Source of the DNA: CALBTQ01 sp036725605
Lineage (GTDB): Bacteria > Lernaellota > Lernaellaia > Lernaellales > Lernaellaceae
Length of the DNA stretch: 27,376 nt
Reading direction: 5' to 3'
Assembly: GCA_036725605.1 (NCBI GenBank)
Contig: DAIMDW010000047.1
Location: 1 to 27,376, forward strand
This document shows positions 21,588 to 27,376 of the stretch, piece after piece. The notes beneath the pieces were generated by a model, which searched no databases, was not told where the DNA came from, and worked only from the letters and a program-made list of their open reading frames with translations. The first letter of the stretch is position 1, and each line of letters starts with the position of its first letter. The position numbers were made by a program, and so were the translations under genes.

Positions 21588-23348
21588 ATGAAAGCGTTTT
21601 GCCCGGTTTGCTCGGCCGGTTACCCAATACCGGACGACAAGGTGAAAGACAACGGCTTGCCCGTCAAATGCAAACGTTGCGGCGCGGTATTCCGCGTGTT
21701 TCCCGACAACCGCGAAACGATCGTGCAGTCCGAGCCGACCGTCCCTGAAGCACAGTGGCGCGAGGCCGAACCTCAGCCCAAGCCCGCCAAAAAGAAAAAG
21801 AAGTCTTCCGCCGCGCGCGAAAGCGAAGAGGCGAAGAAGGTCGTTAAATCCACCGCACTCGACGAGAAGCCGGTTGCGCCCGAGCCGTCGCTGCCGATGA
21901 AGGAAGAAATTCCCGCCCCGGCCGAAGTCGTGCCCGAGCCCGAACCCGAACCGGTACGTGAGCCCGAACCCGAGCCCGAGCCGGAACCGGAGATGGTCGT
22001 CGCCGAGGCCGAGGAACTGGCCGAGGACGAGCAAACCGCCTACGCCGAGGTCGAGGCCGTCGAGGTTGAGCGCCCGCCGCAAACCGACTTCGACATGCCG
22101 CCGCGCCTGGCGAAAAAGAAGGCCGACCAGGAATTCGAAGACGACGACTTCATGAAGGTCGATCGCCCGATCGGCATCCGCACGTTCCTGATCGGCGCGG
22201 TGATCGTCGCGGTGGTGGCCGTGATTGTGGTGGTGATTCTCTCGATCGTTCGCGAAAGCGGCGAGGTGCTCAACAACGTGAAAAAGCGCGATGAAGCGGC
22301 GCAGGTTTCCTACGAAGACGCCAAAAAGAAGCTCGATTACGCCACCAAATTCCAGAACGGTCAGCGGGCGATGGACGCCGGTTCGGTGGAAGGCTACGCC
22401 GCGGCTGTCGAGTGGTTCGACAAATCGCTGGTCGCCAGGGCCGAGTATCTGCCCGCCCTGGCCGGCAAGGCGAGCGCGCTGGCGCTGGCGGCGGTCGAAT
22501 ATGAAAAAGCCGACGGCGTCGACGAGGCCTGCAAGCTGGCCGACGAAGCGTTGGCGAAAAACGAAAAAGCGTCCGAGGCCCTGCGCGCCAAAGCCGCGTG
22601 CCTGCTGGCGCAGGGCAAGTTCGACGAGGCCGACCAGTCGATTCAGCGCGCCCTGACCGCCGTCGAAGGCGACAACGCCGAAGACGCCAACTCCAATTAC
22701 GTACTGGCTCTGATTTACGTGGCGAAAAAGGATCTGGACAAAGCGTTGTACACGCTCAAGAGCGTCATCGCGCTCAATCCGTTACACTTCCGCGCCTACC
22801 ACCAGCTGGCCGACTTGTACGCCACGCGCCGCGCCTGGCAGTTGGCGCTGGATGCGGAAAACAAAGCGCTGAGCATCAATTCGCACAACGAGGAAGCCAA
22901 GCGCCGCATCGAGTTCTACAACGAACAGCTTAGCGGCAAGCTAAAGGAAACCACGCTCGTGCCCGGCATGTCCGCCGAAATGGGCAGCGAGCTGGATAAA
23001 AAGAAAACCGCCGAAAGTCTGCAGGAGAGAATCCGTTCGGCCATGCGGCGCGGTTCGACCAACGAGGCGCTGGGCTTGATCAACGAACTGCTAAAGCTCG
23101 GCACGCACACCGGCACCGCCTACATGCAAAAGTGTCAACTGCTGGTCAACAGCAATCAGCGCGACGCTGCGCTGGACGCCTGTTCGGTCGCGCGCAACTA
23201 CAATCCCGACGCCTATTACTTCCTCGGCGCGCTCTACGAGATCCAGGGCAACACCGCGATGAAGGAACAAAATTACCGGGCCTACCTTCTCGCCCGGCCC
23301 AACGGCAATCATGCGGCGGAAGTGCGGTCGATTCTCGGCATGAACTAG
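21588..23348 (+). CDS. MJ0042-type zinc-ribbon, single-pass membrane protein with periplasmic TPR repeats
   Basis: 586 residues, ATG supported by GAGG seven bases upstream. The N-terminus is an MJ0042-family zinc ribbon with Cys5, Cys8, Cys28 and Cys31 (CPVC and CKRC). Residues about 50-190 are a charged linker with Pro-Glu repeats (EPEPEPVREPEPEPEPEP). One membrane helix lies at about 200-222. The C-terminal part (about 250-580) contains tetratricopeptide-like helical repeats, such as ALIYVAKKDLDKALYTLKSV. This layout, zinc ribbon inside and TPR outside, is common in deltaproteobacterial-type genomes, but its role is not established. It is followed after eight bases by gatC, so it may be co-transcribed with the gat genes. 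Confidence 0.85.
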   Translation: MKAFCPVCSAGYPIPDDKVKDNGLPVKCKRCGAVFRVFPDNRETIVQSEPTVPEAQWREAEPQPKPAKKKKKSSAARESEEAKKVVKSTALDEKPVAPEPSLPMKEEIPAPAEVVPEPEPEPVREPEPEPEPEPEMVVAEAEELAEDEQTAYAEVEAVEVERPPQTDFDMPPRLAKKKADQEFEDDDFMKVDRPIGIRTFLIGAVIVAVVAVIVVVILSIVRESGEVLNNVKKRDEAAQVSYEDAKKKLDYATKFQNGQRAMDAGSVEGYAAAVEWFDKSLVARAEYLPALAGKASALALAAVEYEKADGVDEACKLADEALAKNEKASEALRAKAACLLAQGKFDEADQSIQRALTAVEGDNAEDANSNYVLALIYVAKKDLDKALYTLKSVIALNPLHFRAYHQLADLYATRRAWQLALDAENKALSINSHNEEAKRRIEFYNEQLSGKLKETTLVPGMSAEMGSELDKKKTAESLQERIRSAMRRGSTNEALGLINELLKLGTHTGTAYMQKCQLLVNSNQRDAALDACSVARNYNPDAYYFLGALYEIQGNTAMKEQNYRAYLLARPNGNHAAEVRSILGMN

Positions 23349-23356
23349 GAGATTTC

Positions 23357-23665
23357 GTGAGCGATAAGATCTCACGCGAGACGGTGATGCACATCGCCGC
23401 GCTGGCCCGGCTGCAGGTCGACGAGCGCGAGTTGGACACGCTCACCCGGCGCATGGGCGAGGTTCTCGATTACGTCGCCCGTCTCGAAGAGCTCGATCTG
23501 GACGCCGTCGAGCCCACCAGTCACGCGGTCGATCTGCAGGGCGCGCTGCGCAAGGATCTTCCCGGCGAAAGCATGAACGCGGCGCGGGCGCTGGCCAACG
23601 CGCCGGACAAAGCCGCGCCCTTTTTCAAGGTGCCCAAGGTCATCGAAGGCGGGGGCGACGCATGA
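23357..23665 (+). CDS. gatC: Asp-tRNA(Asn)/Glu-tRNA(Gln) amidotransferase subunit C
   Basis: 102 residues from GTG 23357, with AGGAG five bases upstream. Sequence features of GatC are clear: KISRETVMHIAALARLQVDE at the start, a central helix LDYVARLEELDLDAVEPTSH, and the C-terminal APFFKVPKVIEGG. GatC is the small belt that holds GatA to GatB. Its stop overlaps the start of gatA (ATGA). Confidence 0.95.
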   Translation: MSDKISRETVMHIAALARLQVDERELDTLTRRMGEVLDYVARLEELDLDAVEPTSHAVDLQGALRKDLPGESMNAARALANAPDKAAPFFKVPKVIEGGGDA

Positions 23666-25128
23666 GCCCTTCGCGCGACTGGTCGATCGAGGAAACCGCC
23701 GCCCACCTGCGCGCGGGCGACGTCACCGCCGTATCATTGACCGAAGAAGCGCTGGCGCGCATCGCCGCCGATGACGAACACCTCGGCGCGTGGCTGCACG
23801 TCGATCGCGAGCACGCGTTGGCCCAGGCGCAAGCCGCCGACGACCGGCTGCGCGCGGGCGACAACGTCACCGAACTGACCGGCGTGCCGCTGGCGATCAA
23901 AGACAACTTCAACGTCGTGGGGCTGCCGGCGACGGCCGGTTCGAAGATCCTCGGCGATTACGTCGCGCCCTACGAATCGACCGCCACCGCGCGTTTGCGC
24001 CAGGCCGGCGCGGTGCTGGTGGGCAAGACGAACCTCGACGAATTCGCCATGGGCTCCTCGGGCGAGTACAGCGGTTTTCGGCCGACGAAAAATCCGTGGA
24101 ACCTCGCCTACACGCCCGGCGGCAGCAGCAGCGGCAGCGCGGTGGCCGTCGCCGCGCGACACGTGCCCGGCGCGCTGGGCACCGACACCGGCGGCTCGAT
24201 CCGCCTGCCGGCCTCGCATTGCGGCGTCGTCGGCGTCAAGCCGAGCTACGGCCGCGTCAGCCGCTACGGCATCTTCGCTTTCGCCTCCAGCCTCGATCAG
24301 GTCGGCCCCTTCGCCCGCACGGTGCGCGACGGCGCGCTGCTGTTGCAGCACCTGGCCGGCCACGACGAACGCGACGCCACGACCGTACCGCTGGCCGTGC
24401 CCAACTACCTGGCCGCCTGCGAGCGCGGGCTGGATGGTCTGCGTATCGGCGTGCCGCGCGAGTATTTCGGCCCGGGCATCCAGCCGCAGGTCGAAGAGGC
24501 GGTGCGCCGCGCGATCGCGGTGATGAAGCAGAACGGCGCCGAGGTGCTCGACATTTCGCTGCCGCACACGCCCTATTGCGTCGCCGCGTACTACCTGATC
24601 GCCCCGGCCGAATGCAGTTCGAACCTCGCCCGCTACGACGGCGTGCGCTACGGCGCGCGGGCCGCCGGCGACGACCTGGGCGCGATGTACACCGCCACGC
24701 GCCAACGCGGCTTCGGGCCGGAGGTCACGCGGCGCATCCTGCTGGGCACCTTCGCGCTGTCGGCAGGTTATTACGACGCCTATTATCTCAAGGCGCTCAA
24801 GGCGCGTACGCTGATCCGCAACGACTTCCTCAAGGTCTTCAACGAGGTCGATGTGATCGCCGCCCCCGTCGCGCCCGAGCCGGCCATCCGCTTGGGCGAG
24901 CGTGTCGACGATCCGCTGGCCATGTACCTGTCGGACATCCTGACCATCGGCGTGAACCTCGCGGGCATCTGCGGCCTGTCGGCGCCCTGCGCGCTGTCGA
25001 GCGAGGGCCTGCCGATCGGCCTGCAGTTGCTCGGCCCGGCCTTCGGCGAGGAAAAGATGTTCGCCGCCGCCGCCGGTTACGAGGCCATGGCCGGCAACGA
25101 GTGGCCCTGGCCGGAGGTCGCCCGATGA
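23662..25128 (+). CDS. gatA: Asp-tRNA(Asn)/Glu-tRNA(Gln) amidotransferase subunit A (amidase)
   Basis: 488 residues, full length. The amidase signature runs from GGSSSGSAVAVAA to TDTGGSIRLPAS, with the Ser-cisSer-Lys triad at Lys80 (LAIKDN), Ser155 and Ser179. GatA releases ammonia from Gln, which is channelled to GatB for transamidation of mischarged Glu-tRNA(Gln) or Asp-tRNA(Asn). The gene overlaps gatC upstream and gatB downstream by four bases each, so the subunits are translationally coupled. Confidence 0.97.
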   Translation: MSPSRDWSIEETAAHLRAGDVTAVSLTEEALARIAADDEHLGAWLHVDREHALAQAQAADDRLRAGDNVTELTGVPLAIKDNFNVVGLPATAGSKILGDYVAPYESTATARLRQAGAVLVGKTNLDEFAMGSSGEYSGFRPTKNPWNLAYTPGGSSSGSAVAVAARHVPGALGTDTGGSIRLPASHCGVVGVKPSYGRVSRYGIFAFASSLDQVGPFARTVRDGALLLQHLAGHDERDATTVPLAVPNYLAACERGLDGLRIGVPREYFGPGIQPQVEEAVRRAIAVMKQNGAEVLDISLPHTPYCVAAYYLIAPAECSSNLARYDGVRYGARAAGDDLGAMYTATRQRGFGPEVTRRILLGTFALSAGYYDAYYLKALKARTLIRNDFLKVFNEVDVIAAPVAPEPAIRLGERVDDPLAMYLSDILTIGVNLAGICGLSAPCALSSEGLPIGLQLLGPAFGEEKMFAAAAGYEAMAGNEWPWPEVAR

Positions 25129-26558
25129 GCTGGGAAACGATCATCGGTCTGGAAATCCACGTGCAGCTCGCCACCGCGACCAAGGCCTTCTGCGGCTGCG
25201 CGAACCGCTACGGCGACGAGCCGAACACCAACGTCTGCCCGGTCTGCCTCGGCCTGCCCGGCGCGCTGCCGGTCGCCAACCGCAAGGCGGTCGAACTCGG
25301 TCTGCGCCTGGCGCTGGCGTTGGGCTGCACGATTCACGAACGCTCGATCTGGGCGCGCAAAAACTACTTCTATCCGGACCTGCCCAAGGGCTATCAGATC
25401 AGCCAGTTCGACCGGCCGCTGGCCACCGGGGGCGTGCTGCCGGTGCGCCTGAAGGACGGCACGCTCACGAACGTGGGCATCACCCGGCTGCACCTGGAGG
25501 AGGACGCGGGCAAGTCGTTCCACGGCGAGGGCGACGACAGCGCCAGTTACATCGACCTGAACCGCTGCGGCGTGCCGCTGGCCGAGATCGTCTCCGAGCC
25601 CGACATGCGCTCGCCCGAAGAGGCGTGGGCGTACATGAAGGCGCTGCGCCAGCTCGTGGTGCAACTGGGCGTGTGCGACGGCAACCTCGAAGAAGGCAAC
25701 CTGCGTTGTGACGCCAACCTCTCGGTGCGCAAAGTCGGCGAAGAGAAATTCCGCACGCGGCGGGAAATCAAGAACCTCAACTCGTTCAAGTTTCTGCGTC
25801 AGGCGCTGGAGTACGAGCAGGGGCATCAGATCGCCGTCTACGAGGCGGGCGGGACGATCGAGCAGGCGACCTTGTTGTTCGACAGCGCGCGCGGCGAAAC
25901 CTTCGTCATGCGCGGCAAGGAAGAGGCGCACGATTATCGTTATTTCCCCGAGCCCGATCTGCCGCCGCTGATCGTCGTGGACGCCTGTGTCGCCCACACG
26001 CGCGCGGCGCTGCCCGAACTGCCCTGGGAAATGCACGCGCGTTTCGTCGAGCAGTACGGCCTGTCGGATTACGACGCGGGCGTGCTGACCGACAACGCCG
26101 CGCTGGCCGCGTATTTCGAGCGGGTCGCCGCGCTGTGCGACGCCAAGCAGGCGGCCAACTGGGTGACCGGCGATCTGGCCGCGTTGCTCAAGGAGCGCGG
26201 GCTGGAGGTCGAACAATGCCCGGTCGCGCCGGCCGGGCTGGCGGAAATGATTAAACTGATCGAGCAGGGTACAATCAGCGGCAAGATCGCCAAGGATGTT
26301 TTAGCAGCGATGGCCGACGGCGAAGGGTCGCCGGCGCGGATCGTCGAGCAAAAGGGTCTGACGCAAATCAGCGACGAGGGCGCGCTGGCCGCGTTGATCG
26401 ACGAGGTGCTCGCCGAAAGCCCGGAGCAGCTCGCGCAGTATCGCGCGGGCAAAGACAAGCTCTTCGGCTATTTCGTCGGGCAGGTGATGAAAAAAACGCA
26501 GGGGCAGGCCAACCCGCAGGAGGTCAACCGGCTGCTGCGCGAGAAACTAAATGACTAA
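25125..26558 (+). CDS. gatB: Asp-tRNA(Asn)/Glu-tRNA(Gln) amidotransferase subunit B
   Basis: 477 residues from ATG 25125 in the overlap with gatA, with GGAGG seven bases upstream. The N-terminus ETIIGLEIHVQLATATKAFC and the zinc-site Cys pairs FCGC and CPVC are diagnostic of GatB, as is ARKNYFYPDLPKGYQISQ. The C-terminal YqeY-like tail, which contacts tRNA, is complete to LLREKLND. GatB activates the mischarged aminoacyl-tRNA with ATP and receives ammonia from GatA. The presence of gatCAB suggests that this organism lacks a dedicated Gln-tRNA or Asn-tRNA synthetase; that is inference. Confidence 0.97.
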   Translation: MSWETIIGLEIHVQLATATKAFCGCANRYGDEPNTNVCPVCLGLPGALPVANRKAVELGLRLALALGCTIHERSIWARKNYFYPDLPKGYQISQFDRPLATGGVLPVRLKDGTLTNVGITRLHLEEDAGKSFHGEGDDSASYIDLNRCGVPLAEIVSEPDMRSPEEAWAYMKALRQLVVQLGVCDGNLEEGNLRCDANLSVRKVGEEKFRTRREIKNLNSFKFLRQALEYEQGHQIAVYEAGGTIEQATLLFDSARGETFVMRGKEEAHDYRYFPEPDLPPLIVVDACVAHTRAALPELPWEMHARFVEQYGLSDYDAGVLTDNAALAAYFERVAALCDAKQAANWVTGDLAALLKERGLEVEQCPVAPAGLAEMIKLIEQGTISGKIAKDVLAAMADGEGSPARIVEQKGLTQISDEGALAALIDEVLAESPEQLAQYRAGKDKLFGYFVGQVMKKTQGQANPQEVNRLLREKLND

Positions 26559-26586
26559 CCCGCCGCATGCGGCGAGGGAGGAAGGC

Positions 26587-27231
26587 ATGAACGGGAGAAA
26601 ATTTTTGGTGTTCGTCCTGGCGTTGCTCCTGACGCTGGCGCTGGCCATGCCGGCCTCGGCGGCGAAAAAGAAAAGCGGTAAATCCAAGAAGGCGAAAAAG
26701 ACCGAGCAGTCCGATCCCTGGGCCGGACGCGTGGCCTTGTCGATCAGCGGCGGCGGCGTCAGCAGCAGCGCGGGCCTCGGCTTCGAAGGCCGGCTGGGCG
26801 TGACCTACTACTTCAACAAGTACTTCTCCACGACGCTCTCGCCGGGCTTCGGCACCTATCCGGTCGAGTACGACGGCCCGGACGGCGACACCGAAACCAC
26901 CTACATCAAATACGTGCCCACCGACCTGGCGCTGACGCTGCACCTGCCCGGGTTGTTCCCGAACATCACGCCCTACTTCGGCCCCGGCATCGGCTACACC
27001 TATTACTGGTGGTCGGAAAAAGAGGACGACCCGGACAATCCCGGCGACACCATCGAGGAGGACTACGACGAGGCGCTGTGGTCGGCCTTCGTGCAGGCCG
27101 GCGTGTCGATGTCGGCCGGCGGACCGTTCGTGCTGAGCGTCGGCGCAACCTACACGATCCCCGACGTGTCGGAATTCTCCACCGAAGACGGCGTGCTGTC
27201 CTTCGGCTTCAGCGGCGGGGTGGTGTTTTAG
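26587..27231 (+). CDS. small outer-membrane beta-barrel protein
   Basis: 214 residues from ATG 26587, with GGAGG five bases upstream. The frame extends back to overlap gatB at 26551, but that start lacks a signal peptide. Residues 1-25 are a signal peptide ending ASA. A Lys-rich stretch (KKKSGKSKKAKK) follows, and then amphipathic strands (for example FEGRLGVTYYFNKYFSTTLS and FGPGIGYTYYWWS). The chain ends SGGVVF with terminal Phe. It resembles small 8-strand barrels of the OmpW/OmpA-barrel type, without a specific family. It lies 28 bases after gatB and may be read from the same transcript. Confidence 0.75.
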   Translation: MNGRKFLVFVLALLLTLALAMPASAAKKKSGKSKKAKKTEQSDPWAGRVALSISGGGVSSSAGLGFEGRLGVTYYFNKYFSTTLSPGFGTYPVEYDGPDGDTETTYIKYVPTDLALTLHLPGLFPNITPYFGPGIGYTYYWWSEKEDDPDNPGDTIEEDYDEALWSAFVQAGVSMSAGGPFVLSVGATYTIPDVSEFSTEDGVLSFGFSGGVVF

Positions 27232-27243
27232 GAAAACAACTTC

Positions 27244-27278
27244 ATGCCCGCAGGGCGCAGGTCAGTAGCGAAGGGCAT
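27244..27278. repeat. short inverted repeat downstream of the barrel gene
   Basis: ATGCCC (27244-27249) and GGGCAT (27273-27278) flank GCAGGGCGCAGGTCAGTAGC and a few more bases. The loop shares AGCGAAGG with the palindrome at 9532-9572. Possibly a REP-type element. No T run follows directly, so I do not call a terminator. Confidence 0.35.
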
Positions 27279-27280
27279 TA

Positions 27281-27339
27281 GAGGCTGTCGATTTTCTCGT
27301 TTTCAGGCTTTTTTGCCCGACGCTTACGAGACTGTCGAT
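27281..27339. repeat. near-direct 12-base repeat at the window end
   Basis: GAGGCTGTCGAT (27281-27292) and GAGACTGTCGAT (27328-27339) match at 11 of 12 positions. GAGGCTGT resembles the outer ends of several insertion-sequence families, but no transposase is visible before the window ends. Confidence 0.35.
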
Positions 27340-27376
27340 AAATGCGCATTTGAGAGTCGAACTGAAGGACTTCCAG

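Noticed and set aside
23790..25124. Long upstream extension of gatB in another frame over gatA
   Set aside because: GatB begins at ATG 25125 with GGAGG upstream and its conserved N-terminus; the extension is Arg-rich shadow sequence.

Overview
The window is high-GC DNA from a Gram-negative bacterium. Evidence for an outer membrane is two small beta-barrel proteins ending in Phe, several lipoproteins and many Sec signal peptides. The striking lineage trait is runs of Asp codons. Three lipoproteins carry an Asp-rich stalk at or near the lipidated Cys, and two secreted proteases end in an Asp-rich tract closed by Gly-Cys-Gly-Cys. Together with a myxobacteria-style Cys-rich motif in one lipoprotein, this suggests a deltaproteobacterial-type lineage (Myxococcota or a candidate phylum such as Lernaellota). 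That assignment is an inference and is not tested here.

Layout. 1-189: truncated start of a membrane-anchored protein (minus). 190-723: non-coding, with a good promoter and a leader carrying a repeated motif. 724-4125: gingipain-type (C25) secreted protease with an Asp/Thr/Gly tail ending GCGC, then a strong terminator. 4226-4522: small Rho_N-like protein (minus), divergent from a three-gene operon at 4654-7570: double rhodanese, lipoprotein alpha/beta hydrolase, PHP phosphoesterase. 7581-9413: Asp-stalked lipoprotein with a probable (alpha/alpha)6 domain (minus). 9725-11482 and 11479-12789: convergent multi-pass membrane proteins whose stop codons share one TTAA. 12910-14385: HExxH metalloprotease with the same Asp-rich GCGC end.

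14559-17125 (minus) is the most interesting part. An SGNH-type transferase, an MBOAT acyltransferase and a 37-residue single-pass microprotein lie in one tight operon ending at a terminator. The microprotein ends in FIYAMF, which matches the C-terminal acyl-shuttle hexapeptide of DltX. The set looks like a complete MBOAT, shuttle and SGNH relay for acylating an envelope polymer, in a Gram-negative setting and without a Dlt carrier protein or ligase in view.

17259-18401: AT-richer lipoprotein of unknown role (minus). It is separated by a nearly symmetrical bidirectional promoter from an Asp-stalked propeller-like lipoprotein (18572-19837). Then follow rlmE (19883-20515), a beta-barrel protein (20520-21245, minus), a triple-hairpin repeat (21356-21409), and a long plus-strand run: zinc-ribbon/TPR membrane protein, gatC, gatA, gatB and another beta-barrel protein (21588-27231). 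The last 145 bases hold short repeats and no gene.

Housekeeping genes (rlmE, gatCAB) are interspersed with envelope and secreted proteins. Families of extragenic palindromes sit at 9532-9688 and 14406-14482. I found no tRNA, rRNA, CRISPR array, complete transposase or phage gene.
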